Shown: piece after piece, positions 8,420-16,682 of the stretch
Numbering within the stretch: the stretch's first letter is position 1
Layout: each line of letters starts with the position of its first letter
Assembly (NCBI RefSeq): GCF_014773385.1
Contig: NZ_JACXAI010000014.1
Coordinates: 94,027-158,026, forward strand
Source: Metabacillus arenae
GTDB taxonomy: Bacteria > Bacillota > Bacilli > Bacillales > Bacillaceae
Length of the DNA: 64,000 bases
Direction: 5' to 3'
The notes under the pieces: generated by a model
Database searches by the model: none
What the model saw: the letters and a program-made list of their open reading frames with translations, nothing else
Told to the model about the DNA's origin: nothing
Position numbers and translations under genes: made by a program

Positions 8420-8797
8420 ATAACCAAGCAAATGGAGCTGAACCAGTCTATGTAACGTATGTACGAAAATACACCTAACTTAATGCGTGAAGGATATGAT
8501 GATTATCGTACTTCACGAGCACAGCATCCACGTTCAACCAATTAGATGCTTCTGACAAGTAACGATAAAATTATGGCATTCACGGCCTTTGATCAAATCG
8601 ACAAGCTATTAACACAGCCGATCTTATTGATTGCAGGCTCTGAAGCAGACACCAGATACTTTAGTGAACAAGCTAATGAAATGGCGAAAAGTGATAAAGA
8701 ATTATTCTTCGTCAAAGGATCCATGTAAGATAAACCTGATTACGTTGAGCAGGCGGTCAACAAGTTAGTGACATTCTTCAATGAAAAATTGAAGTAA
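8420..8797 (+). pseudogene. Alpha/beta hydrolase, decayed C-terminal half
   Basis: One frame reads PNLMREGYDDYRTSRAQHP, then a stop (8543-8545), LLTSNDKIMAFTAFDQIDKL, TQPILLIAGSEADTRYFSEQA, another stop after GSM (near 8726), and DKPDYVEQAVNKLVTFFNEKL to 8797. This is the second half of a dienelactone-hydrolase-like alpha/beta hydrolase (the LLIAGSEADT strand carries the usual acid residue), and the catalytic-His segment is missing at the second stop. No intact N-terminus is found in 8325-8420, so it cannot give a working enzyme. Confidence 0.7.
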
Positions 8798-9017
8798 ACT
8801 GTCTACAAAGGTCAAACCTAATTTTTGTTAATAGAGATATGAAAAAGAAGAATTTCCTAGAGTAAGTGTTATTTTTCCATGGCAAACAACGGATCAAGCG
8901 TGTCTAAAAATGCTTGTTAATGATGACAACAACTAAATTACTCGATCGGCAATTGGTATGAATTACGCTTCCATTCAAAATATACTTTGAACGAAGCGAA
9001 AGGACTGGGTATAAAAA

Positions 9018-10001
9018 ATGAAAAGAACTTTTGCATTCTTGATTTCGGCCTTAATGGTTTTTACTTTAGCCGCTTGCGGAAGTAATAATCACAGTTCCGA
9101 AAACAGAACATCTAAGGAAGAGACAGATTCCGATACTACTGATGTTTTGGTAGTGTATTACTCTTATTCCGGTACAACAGAGGGCATCGCTCAGCGTTTA
9201 CAGGAAAAGACAGACGGCGATTTATATAAAATTGAGGTCGTTGAGCCGTACCCCTCTGACATCAATGAAACCTCCGACCGTGCGGAACAGGAACGGGAAT
9301 CCGGGAATCTGCCAGAGCTTGCTGGAGAATTACCGGATGTATCCGCCTATGATGTGATCTTAGTGGGCGGTCCGGTATGGACAAGTACGGTAGCTCCCCC
9401 TGTCATGAGCTTTTTGGAGCAGGTGGATTTCGGAGGCAAAGAGGTCGCAGGCTTTTGGACTGACTCCGGTAATCCGGGCAATTATGCTGCGGATTTTGAG
9501 GCGCAGGTCGAGGGTGCGACATTACACGAGAGTTTTGGTCTGTCCAATGTATCTTCGTATGAAGAGGACGAACTGAATCAGGAACTGGATTCTTGGCTTA
9601 CTACAATCGGTACCCTTCCTGAAACAGAAACTATAACAGGAGAAAAAACCAATATTACAATTACCGTAGGAGATACCGTAATTACAGCTGAATTGAATGA
9701 TAGCAAGGCTGCACAGGAATTTAAGGATTCCCTTCCCACAACCGTATCTATGACACGTATGGGTGAGCATGAATATTACGGATCATTAGAGGAACCACCT
9801 ACAGAAACAGAAAATTTACAGGAAGGCTATGAGATTGGAGATTTGGCTTTCTGGACACCGGGCGATTTATTTGCTGTGTATTTTGATGAACCGGAGGAGG
9901 CGCCATCTGGGCTAATGATCCTTGGTAAAATTACATCTGACATGTCTGTTTTTGATACAATGGATAGCTCAGTAGAAATGCAGATTAAAATTGCAGAATA
10001 A
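9018..10001 (+). CDS. Lipoprotein with flavodoxin domain fused to a cyclophilin-like domain
   Basis: 327 residues. Residues 1-19 are a lipoprotein signal with lipobox LAAC (Cys20). Residues about 46-195 are a flavodoxin fold: VLVVYYSYSGTTEGIAQRL is the phosphate-binding loop and GGPVWTSTVAPPVMSFLEQ the second FMN loop. Residues about 210-325 are a cyclophilin-like beta-barrel (ITITVGDTVITAELNDSKAAQEFKDSLP, YEIGDLAFWTPGDLFAVYFDEP). The protein would be an outer-face membrane-anchored FMN redox protein. Similar flavodoxins sit beside cupin/CMD genes in anaerobic Firmicutes, which fits the neighbours. Wording and base use (GGAGG-rich, higher GC) differ from the flanking DNA, suggesting transfer. 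The ribosome binding site is weak (CTGGG). A terminator follows. Confidence 0.82.
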   Translation: MKRTFAFLISALMVFTLAACGSNNHSSENRTSKEETDSDTTDVLVVYYSYSGTTEGIAQRLQEKTDGDLYKIEVVEPYPSDINETSDRAEQERESGNLPELAGELPDVSAYDVILVGGPVWTSTVAPPVMSFLEQVDFGGKEVAGFWTDSGNPGNYAADFEAQVEGATLHESFGLSNVSSYEEDELNQELDSWLTTIGTLPETETITGEKTNITITVGDTVITAELNDSKAAQEFKDSLPTTVSMTRMGEHEYYGSLEEPPTETENLQEGYEIGDLAFWTPGDLFAVYFDEPEEAPSGLMILGKITSDMSVFDTMDSSVEMQIKIAE

Positions 10002-10028
10002 TAACGGGACGGGGTTCCTTTTTTCAGG

Positions 10029-10062
10029 GGCAGTGTGCTAACACTGCTCTGTTTTTTTTTAT
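10029..10062 (+). terminator. Terminator after the flavodoxin lipoprotein
   Basis: GGCAGTGT-GCTA-ACACTGCT forms a short stem followed by CTG and nine T. Confidence 0.85.
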
Positions 10063-10146
10063 TAGAACAATATTCAAAACTTAAATCTCAATATAAACTG
10101 AATAGTTGTTAAAATAAGCAAATTACCAAAAAACAATCGATTCTGA

Positions 10147-10689
10147 TTATAGATTCCTCTCTAACAAAATCCCTACCTGTTCTTCCATGACAAGAGGTGG
10201 ATAAGGTACTCCATTCGTAAACCACTTTTCCACAATTCTTAAATAAGACGTCACAATAAATGGAAGAATCCCATCTTCATTTAATCTTGATTTTTTTCTT
10301 CTGTTTTATCTACTTCACCCATGAACTCTTCGATAAGATACTCGGGGGAACTGCTACGAAAAGAATGGGCTCCTTTCCTCGCTAACATCGTCGAAAAGAA
10401 TAAATAATTACTTTCAAGGTGTTTGAACCAGTGCAGATTTGCACCTATATATTCAATTTCAAATGCCGATTTCAGATTTCCTGCATTTCAATAATAAGTT
10501 CTTCAATGAGCTTTTCCTTCAGAGCAAATTTCTCTAAATAATGAAGATAGATGTACCCCGGCTAACATTTGCCTTGTCGGAAATATTCTATATCGTAATG
10601 TCATCAAATTTATTTTCAGACATCAGTTCAATAACAGCTTTTTTTATCGCTGCTTGAGATTTGAGTATTCTTCTATCTACTTTAGACAT
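10147..10689 (-). pseudogene. Decayed duplicate of the TetR regulator
   Basis: The minus strand aligns with the tetR gene at 6954 throughout: it begins with ATGTC(T)AAAGT at 10689, keeps the RGTIYLHY-equivalent DNA, and ends in the same GAGAGGAAT codons before TAA at 10147. Several one- or two-base deletions (for example around 10475, 10545 and 10590) break the frame, so no regulator can be made. Its upstream region is well preserved and holds the best operator palindrome. Confidence 0.85.
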
Positions 10690-10691
10690 TG

Positions 10692-10835
10692 TGAGATTCA
10701 CCAAATTTCCTTATAGATAATTAACAATTTTAATTGATTTGTTCACTAGTGAACATATTATGTTCATTTAACTATTGAAAGCATTCTGTTTCAATTTATA
10801 ATTATATACAGATGTTCATTATTATTTCAGTGTTT
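10692..10835. repeat. TetR upstream region, copy 2 of 3
   Basis: Same element as 7508-7649. It lies between the tetR pseudogene and the cupin-CMD gene at 11063, which it may still control. Confidence 0.75.
10741..10754. promoter_or_regulatory. Probable TetR operator, copy 2 (perfect palindrome)
   Basis: GTTCACTAGTGAAC is a perfect 14-base palindrome in the divergent region between the decayed tetR and the cupin-CMD gene. The remaining TetR at 6954 could bind here in trans. Confidence 0.6.
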
Positions 10836-11062
10836 ATTAATTATAGGTAAGCCGACTAATGTATCAAAGTTTAATTATGTTTGATTCAGAATCTAAACAA
10901 AGAGGAAGAGTAAATCTGTATCTATACTTTGGATTAAATTGAAAGGTGGTGGTAACCTATTAAGAATTTATAAAACCTTTACAAAATAGGATAAACTACA
11001 ACATTTGATGAATTCTTCTCACAAAACTTTTCAAACTATGAAATAATCGAAAGGAGAAAAAA

Positions 11063-12202
11063 ATGAAGAAACTTATAGCGATGATTTTGTCAATTTCTCT
11101 GCTCGCTTCAGCGAGCGGTTATACAAGCCAGGTAATGGCCGTCGAAGCAAACGAAAATTCACAAACAATCACTCGAAGCGATTCGAAGGATTCATTCAAA
11201 GGACAGGACGAATATTTTACCGGAAATGTACGTGTTAACCCTCTATTCTCTGAAAACGATTCGGCACCCTATTCTGGTGCTTATGTCACGTTCGAGCCAG
11301 GAGCCCGGTCCGCATGGCACACCCACCCGACAGGGCAGAGACTGATCGTTACAGAAGGCGTTGGTCTGGTACAGGAGGAGGGTGGTCCGATTGAGGAGAT
11401 CCGGGCAGGCGATGTGGTTTGGTGTCCCCCTGGCGTCAAGCATTGGCATGGAGCCTCACCAACCGATGCAATGACGCATATTGCTCTTACGGGAGTGCGG
11501 GATGGCAAAGGCGTTGAATGGTTGGAAAAGGTTACCGATGAACAATATAATATGGAAAATGAAAATCAAGGCTTAAACGATAGACAAGAAAAAATGGTTT
11601 CTATTTCGGCATTTACTGCGAGTGGTGAGTTGAAACAATTAGAAAAAGCCCTAAACGAAGGCTTGGATGCTGGTTTGACCATCAATGAAATTAAGGAAAT
11701 CCTCGTGCAGATGTATGCTTATGCAGGATTCCCTCGTAGCCTGAATGCTATTAACACTTTTATGGCCGTCCTGGAAGAACGGGAAGCGAAAGGCATAAAG
11801 GACGAGCTTGGTAAGGAAGCAAGCCCTATGCCTACCAACAAAAGCAGCATCGAACTTGGAGAGGAAATTCAAACAAGACTGGTAGGAGAGCCGGTTACGG
11901 GGGAGTTATTTACATTCGCCCCAGCCATAGATCAGTTTTTGAAAGGACACCTGTTCGGTGACATTTTCGGACGCGACAACCTAGATTTCAAGAGCAGGGA
12001 AATCGCAACCATTGCGGCTCTGGCCAATATGGAGGGCGTCAACTCCCAACTGGAGTCTCATTTTAACATCGGGTTTAATGTCGGGTTGACTGAGGACCAG
12101 ATGAAAGACCTGATATCCGTTCTCAAAGACGAAGTTGGTAAGAAAGAAGCCAAAAATGCCGATGAACTATTAGAGAAGGTTTTAAGCAATAGAGAAAAAT
12201 AA
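11063..12202 (+). CDS. Exported cupin fused to two carboxymuconolactone-decarboxylase-like domains
   Basis: 379 residues. Residues 1-27 look like a Sec signal peptide ([18 protein letters not shown] then QVMAVEA; no lipobox). Residues about 48-160 form a cupin with ligands His86, His88, Gln92 (WHTHPTGQ) and His127 (KHWHG), and with wording ([49 protein letters not shown]) very close to the manganese cupin hydroxynitrile lyases. Residues about 180-255 and 270-370 are two CMD/AhpD-type helical domains ([60 protein letters not shown]) without the CxxC pair of peroxidases. GAAAGGAG lies 8 bases before the ATG. Reaction and substrate are unknown; an extracellular place for a CMD protein is unusual. 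Confidence 0.85.
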   Translation: MKKLIAMILSISLLASASGYTSQVMAVEANENSQTITRSDSKDSFKGQDEYFTGNVRVNPLFSENDSAPYSGAYVTFEPGARSAWHTHPTGQRLIVTEGVGLVQEEGGPIEEIRAGDVVWCPPGVKHWHGASPTDAMTHIALTGVRDGKGVEWLEKVTDEQYNMENENQGLNDRQEKMVSISAFTASGELKQLEKALNEGLDAGLTINEIKEILVQMYAYAGFPRSLNAINTFMAVLEEREAKGIKDELGKEASPMPTNKSSIELGEEIQTRLVGEPVTGELFTFAPAIDQFLKGHLFGDIFGRDNLDFKSREIATIAALANMEGVNSQLESHFNIGFNVGLTEDQMKDLISVLKDEVGKKEAKNADELLEKVLSNREK

Positions 12203-12384
12203 GACACGATGCTTAGATAGTCATAATTAACGGCCCCTGCAAAGAGGTAACCCCTTGACATTCAAGAGATACAGCTTAGCTCCCTTTTTCGAAGGGACTG
12301 GCCAAAATGCCCCACTACGAGTCAAATTTGGAAGTTTGATTATCCTATCGATTATTTGCACATGGCTGACAGTAAAGAGGATCT

Positions 12385-12819
12385 TCAGGTATCACATGAA
12401 TACTTTATACAAATACTGTTCACATAATAAGCATTAGCAGCATCATAAAAAGATCTTTTTATGATGCTGCTTGTTAAACATAGCCTTCCAGTTTTTACGC
12501 CAAAAAACAATAGAAGACCGAGTATAAAAAACAACAGGAGCAAATAAAACATAATGTGTTTTTTTAAGCTCGGTCTTTTTCCATTAATGGATGTTAGTAA
12601 ATATCCAGGAAAATAGATTAAGCTCGCAAAAATGGAAAGGATTAAGAAAACTAGGAGCAATCTTTCATCTAATGTAGGGTCCAATATCCACCCAAACACT
12701 TCTGCAACATACATAAAACATACCATCCATAAGATAAATACGTATAACGATAAACAACCAAAAACGAAATTAACAAAACTGCCAACGAAAAATATAGTAC
12801 CTTCACTTTCACTCTCCAT
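12385..12819 (-). CDS. Small membrane protein of unknown function, probably altered at its C-terminus
   Basis: 144 residues with about four hydrophobic segments (FFVGSFVNFVFGCLSLYVFILWMVCFMYV; LLLVFLILSIFASLIYFPGYLL; HIMFYLLLLFFILGLLLFFGV). I do not recognise the family. The last 35 codons run through a perfect 36-base palindrome (12436-12471), so the present end is probably not original. No convincing ribosome binding site precedes the ATG at 12819. It could be a real but decaying gene. Confidence 0.45.
   Translation of the reverse strand: MESESEGTIFFVGSFVNFVFGCLSLYVFILWMVCFMYVAEVFGWILDPTLDERLLLVFLILSIFASLIYFPGYLLTSINGKRPSLKKHIMFYLLLLFFILGLLLFFGVKTGRLCLTSSIIKRSFYDAANAYYVNSICIKYSCDT
12436..12471. 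repeat. Perfect 36-base palindrome
   Basis: Two 18-base arms meet at AGATCT without any loop; the right arm begins TCTTTTTATGATGCTGCT. No T tract follows on either strand, so it is not an obvious terminator. It may be the relic of a palindromic mobile element end. Confidence 0.7.
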
Positions 12820-12950
12820 TTTTTATGGTTCTGAAGGTTGTATCTAGATCAACAATCCTGCACTGTTATTTGAACAAACTTCCAAAGAATCACATGAATA
12901 CTTAATGCATTTTTAGTTAATATAATGTCAATTTTATGAGGAAGTAAAGA

Positions 12951-12994
12951 AAAGAGCCAAACCCATACGCACCACAGGTTTGGCTCTTTGTATA
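12951..12994. terminator. Bidirectional terminator hairpin
   Basis: AAAGAGCCAAACC pairs perfectly with GGTTTGGCTCTTT over a 13-base loop in the 12820-13117 gap. T follows on the right and A-rich sequence precedes on the left, so it may end the 13118 minus-strand gene. No other feature is seen in this gap. Confidence 0.7.
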
Positions 12995-13117
12995 AAATAA
13001 GTCCATTAGTTAATAGTTTAGTTGATAAAGGGATTATGGGTCGTGCCGATTCTGGTAGGGTACATTTTATTTAGGCACCCAATCTCTTGTTTCCCTTTAA
13101 CACCTTTTAATTATAAC

Positions 13118-13387
13118 TTAAGAACTACTGATTACTTCAAAATTTGTTCCATTGCAGAGTAGTAATTTACCTAGACCTGGATCATAACGAACAGCACCTG
13201 CTGTAGTAGCGTTACAAGAAAAATTAGTAGTAGGAAATTGAATAAAGTTACCATTTACTTTTAGAAATCCATTAACTGTTAAATCTCCATTTAATACACC
13301 TGATTGATCCGAACGTAGAAATTGCGAAGAATCGATACCATCTAAAAGATCAGCATTCTCGCAAAATTCACAGCGACGTACCCCCAT
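13118..13387 (-). CDS. Short tail-fibre/spore-surface-like protein of unknown function
   Basis: 89 residues from ATG 13387; AGGAGG lies 8 bases upstream (an in-frame GTG at 13393 is too close). The sequence is like the LLDGIDSSQFLRSDQ, GVLNGDLTVNGFLKVNG and AGAVRYDPGLGKLLLCNGTNFEVI segments of phage tail-fibre or spore-appendage proteins, with a short Cys pair (CEFCENAD) near the start. No collagen repeats are present. Because a C1q-like fossil of an exosporium-type protein lies nearby at 13948, a spore-surface role is possible but unproven. Confidence 0.55.
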   Translation of the reverse strand: MGVRRCEFCENADLLDGIDSSQFLRSDQSGVLNGDLTVNGFLKVNGNFIQFPTTNFSCNATTAGAVRYDPGLGKLLLCNGTNFEVISSS

Positions 13388-13848
13388 TTTCACACCTCCT
13401 ATAATTATTTGTTATATTTTATTCTGATTATTAAAAATAAGTTTGGACTGCCCTAGTCTAGTTTTGCCAGTAAGACTCCACAAATAAAAAAGACTTTTTG
13501 GTATCCTTTTTTCTTTTCTTCTTTCGCAGCTGCTATTTGTTCTCTATGGTATTTTTTTGTTCATAAGATATTGCAATTATATTATATTCAATTGCAAATA
13601 GATTGCATGGTTGATGCTACTAATAGGTTGCATAGCTCATGCAACTTATTAAACTATAAAACCCTTATATATCAGTGGTTTTACTATTATCTTTTTCTAT
13701 ATCTCCTTATGTAGCAATTCGTCTTTTGTTTTGCAATACTAATTTTATATTTTTTTCGTTGTAGCCATAAAGGTAACCAAAATCCTGTATTTAGAAGTAA
13801 TATCAAACCATTATGACACCATTTGTATTAGTGAAAGCAAAAAACAAA

Positions 13849-13880
13849 AAAGCCGATTTTGAAATTAATCGACTTTTAGA
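13849..13880 (-). terminator. Minus-strand terminator of the exosporium-type fossil
   Basis: On the minus strand AAAGTCGATT, a short loop, and AATCGGCTTTTTTG form a stem with one mismatch and a T tract, 70-100 bases after the stop at 13948. Confidence 0.55.
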
Positions 13881-13947
13881 AAATTAAAAAGACTATTTTT
13901 TTACTAGCTATCATGGAAGGAGATGACAAGTGAACGATGCTTTATAT

Positions 13948-14107
13948 TTAATCACTAATCTTCATAACTGTTAAATTCGTCTCATTTAAGAAAGCAAAAC
14001 CAGATACACTCTCAACAATGAAAGCTGCTGAGTCACCCGCTTGTAATTCTAGCAAAAGTGTTCTTCCAATTTCTGTTACGCTTCTATTAATTGAAAAAGG
14101 ATCTCCC
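13948..14107 (-). pseudogene. C-terminal fossil of a collagen-like exosporium (BclA/C1q-type) protein
   Basis: The minus frame encodes GDPFSINRSVTEIGRTLLLE, LQAGDSAAFIVESVSGFAFL and NETNLTVMKISD before TAA at 13948. This is the last part of the trimeric C1q/TNF-like domain that ends Bacillus collagen-like exosporium filaments. The frame is not continued above about 14107 and no collagen (GXT) repeats remain, so only the tail survived. The rest of 13388-14330 is AT-rich with no other gene that I can support. Confidence 0.6.
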
Positions 14108-14335
14108 TTTTATATTAATTTCGCGCGAAGCAAAAATAGGATAAACGTATAGCTACTGGAGCAGGTTCGGTTGGTATGTAGAAATTTTAGTATCATGCTA
14201 TTTCACATTAATGATGTAAAAATGCATCCATAATGCATGAAAAATATCCTGCATTTTAGAATGTCTATAGATTTATATGCCAATATTTATTGAATTTAGT
14301 ACTAGTAGCTATCATTTAAACCGATAGAATTTCGT

Positions 14336-14351
14336 TGGCATGATATTTGCT
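14336..14351 (+). promoter_or_regulatory. Sigma-54 promoter P1
   Basis: TGGCATGATATTTGCT matches the -24/-12 consensus TGGCAC-N5-TTGC, with exactly 12 bases from the first G of GG to the G of GC. It lies 110 bases before the enoyl-CoA hydratase at 14461. Upstream, ATGCAT repeats at about 14219-14236 may bind the activator. Confidence 0.85.
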
Positions 14352-14460
14352 TATATTATTTACAAAACAAACTAAGCAGGAGGAGAATCACGCATAACTA
14401 TTTGAAATTATTAAAATAAAAATACTTCAAAACGATACTGAAAACAAAGGAGTGTTAAAG

Positions 14461-15243
14461 ATGTCGTTTATACGATGGAATAAGATAGGGCAAGACGGAA
14501 CGATTGCACAGATCGTATTGGATCGCCCGGAAGCACGAAATGCTTTTACAACAGAAATAGCCGAACAGCTCTTAGATATTTTTCGAAATATAGCAGAAAG
14601 TGATGTGCGTGTTGTTCTTCTTACTTCTTCTAATCCAAAGGCATTTTGTTCCGGTGCCGATCTAAAGGAACGAAATGGAATGACGGAAACGGAATGGCGC
14701 AATCAACATAAATTGTTTGAGAATATGTTCAACGCGATTGCCGATATGCCGCAACCCGTAATTGCGGTTGTAGATGGCTTTGCTTTGGCCGGAGGATTTG
14801 AAATGGTGTTGAATTGCGACATGATAGTAGCTGCAAGAACAGCCATCTTTGGTCTTCCGGAAGTGACTCGCGGAATTATGCCTGGTTGCGGGGGATCAAG
14901 ACTTCTTCCTAAACGTATTGGGGTTCATCGGGCAAAAGAGTGGCTCTGCACGGGAAAATTCGTTACAGCAGAGGAGGCCGATCGGGCTGGACTGCTCAAT
15001 CGGTTAACAGGAGCTTCGGATTTGTATACCCAGGCATTAGAACTTGCGGAAATTATCGCCGGAAATGCTCCTATAGCCGTTCGAAGCTGTAAATCATCGG
15101 TTGATCAGCTGTTTGGCATGAATGATAAAGAGGCGAGAGGACAAGAAATTGTTTATTACAATCGCTGTGTGGATACGGAAGATCGTTTAGAAGGAGTTCG
15201 TGCTTTTGTAGAAAAACGTCCTCCTAGTTTTGTTGGTAGATAA
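14461..15243 (+). CDS. Enoyl-CoA hydratase (methylglutaconyl-CoA hydratase-like)
   Basis: 260 residues from ATG 14461 with AAGGAG 8 bases upstream (a longer reading from TTG 14452 includes the RBS). Crotonase fold: the oxyanion residues are in FCSGADLKE and GFALAGGFEM, and both catalytic glutamates are kept, Glu114 (GGFEMVLNCD) and Glu134 (FGLPEVTRGIMPGCGG). With an isovaleryl-type dehydrogenase and HMG-CoA lyase directly downstream, the likely job is hydration of 3-methylglutaconyl-CoA to HMG-CoA or of a related branched enoyl-CoA. It is the first gene behind sigma-54 promoter P1. The 262-base gap to the next gene holds a short AAGCCTT/AAGGCTT hairpin only. Confidence 0.85.
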   Translation: MSFIRWNKIGQDGTIAQIVLDRPEARNAFTTEIAEQLLDIFRNIAESDVRVVLLTSSNPKAFCSGADLKERNGMTETEWRNQHKLFENMFNAIADMPQPVIAVVDGFALAGGFEMVLNCDMIVAARTAIFGLPEVTRGIMPGCGGSRLLPKRIGVHRAKEWLCTGKFVTAEEADRAGLLNRLTGASDLYTQALELAEIIAGNAPIAVRSCKSSVDQLFGMNDKEARGQEIVYYNRCVDTEDRLEGVRAFVEKRPPSFVGR

Positions 15244-15505
15244 GGAGATCGCATTGCTTTTAGAACAAGCTTACCAATTGAAATGATTAATCGAATCACG
15301 CAAAAGCTAATGAGATGCTAACCGAAGCCTTCAAGATCCTTCAAGGCTTGTAGATGGACAAGCAAGTCCATCGGATTAACGAAGAAATTTAGTAAACCGA
15401 AGTCTACATGTAAAAATATGTGAAACAATTTTTTGCAAAATTCTTAAACTATTAATCAATTGAGATTGAAACAATAGGAAACTATTTAATTGAACAGGGG
15501 GAAGA

Positions 15506-16666
15506 ATGATGATGGATAATACTTTTCATGAAGAATTAAGACATAGTGTGCGTGCGGTTTGCCAGGACTATCCGGATTCCTATTGGCGTGAATTGGACGC
15601 TAAGCGTGAGTATCCGGAGGAATTTGTCAACGTAATAACGAAAGCAGGCTTTCTATCCGCTCTTATTCCAGAACAATATGGCGGCTCAGAACTGGGGATT
15701 ACTGAGGCTTCGATTATCTTGGAGGAAATTAATCGTTCCGGCGGGAATTCAGGGGCCTGTCATGCGCAAATGTACACCATGGGTACACTGCTTCGGCATG
15801 GTTCCGATGTGCAGAAGCGAACCTATTTGCCAAAGATTGCAGACGGTTCTCTTCGACTGCAAGCGTTTGGGGTAACGGAACCGAACACGGGAAGCGATAC
15901 GACGCAATTGAAAACAACAGCCGTTCGCAATGGGGATAAGTATATCGTCAATGGTCAAAAGGTATTCATCTCCCGGGCGGAATATTCCGATCTGATGCTT
16001 CTGCTTGTACGTACGACACCGCTTGACCAAGTGAAAAAGAAAACGGAAGGATTGTCCGTATTGCTGGTTGACCTTCGTGAGGCTATAGGAAAAGGCTTGA
16101 CGATAAAGCCGATCCGTACCATGATGAACCATGCCACAACAGAGCTGTTCATTGAAGATTTGGAGGTTCCGGCTGAAAACTTGATTGGTGAAGAAGGAAA
16201 AGGATTTTCTTATATCTTGGATGGTATGAATGCCGAGCGGATTTTGATTGCTGCTGAATGTATTGGGGATGGCCGTTGGTTTATTGAAAGGGCAGTCAAT
16301 TATGCGAAAGAGCGGACCGTTTTCAAAAGGCCTATCGGGCAAAATCAGGGAATTCAATTTCCGATTGCCAAAGCACATATCAACCTTGAAGCAGCTGATT
16401 TAATGCGTTTTCGTGCAGCAGAGCTGTTTGATTCAGGAAAGAAATGCGGCGCGGAGGCAAATATGGCAAAGCTGCTTGCAGCGGATGCTTCTTGGGAATC
16501 GGCTAATGCGGCACTTCAAACCCATGGCGGCTTTGGATTTGCCGAGGAGTACGATGTCGAGCGGAAATTTAAAGAAACCAGGTTATATCAGGTAGCTCCG
16601 ATTTCTACCAATATGATCTTGTCCTATATAGGAGAGCACGTGCTGGGAATGCCGAGATCTTATTAA
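15506..16666 (+). CDS. Acyl-CoA dehydrogenase, isovaleryl-CoA dehydrogenase-like
   Basis: 386 residues, a full-length FAD acyl-CoA dehydrogenase (FGVTEPNTGSDTTQLKT flavin motif, residues 121-137; helix G after RILIAAE). The usual catalytic Glu near the C-terminus (Y-E-G) is replaced by Y-Q-V at about residue 366, while Glu244 in MNAERILIA sits at the position used by isovaleryl-CoA and long-chain dehydrogenases. This supports a branched 3-methylacyl-CoA substrate. Electrons should pass through ETF to the FadF-like protein at 18121. Three ATG codons in a row (15506, 15509, 15512) make the exact start uncertain; AGGGGGA precedes them. HMG-CoA lyase follows after 16 bases. Confidence 0.87.
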   Translation: MMMDNTFHEELRHSVRAVCQDYPDSYWRELDAKREYPEEFVNVITKAGFLSALIPEQYGGSELGITEASIILEEINRSGGNSGACHAQMYTMGTLLRHGSDVQKRTYLPKIADGSLRLQAFGVTEPNTGSDTTQLKTTAVRNGDKYIVNGQKVFISRAEYSDLMLLLVRTTPLDQVKKKTEGLSVLLVDLREAIGKGLTIKPIRTMMNHATTELFIEDLEVPAENLIGEEGKGFSYILDGMNAERILIAAECIGDGRWFIERAVNYAKERTVFKRPIGQNQGIQFPIAKAHINLEAADLMRFRAAELFDSGKKCGAEANMAKLLAADASWESANAALQTHGGFGFAEEYDVERKFKETRLYQVAPISTNMILSYIGEHVLGMPRSY

Positions 16667-16682
16667 TTAGGGGGAGTATCCT

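Noticed and set aside
12255..12437. 60-codon frame after the cupin-CMD gene
   Set aside because: No ribosome binding site, no recognisable pattern and it ends next to the palindrome.
15749..16378. 209-codon minus-strand frame within the acyl-CoA dehydrogenase gene
   Set aside because: A shadow of a well-supported gene; no ribosome binding site or family pattern.
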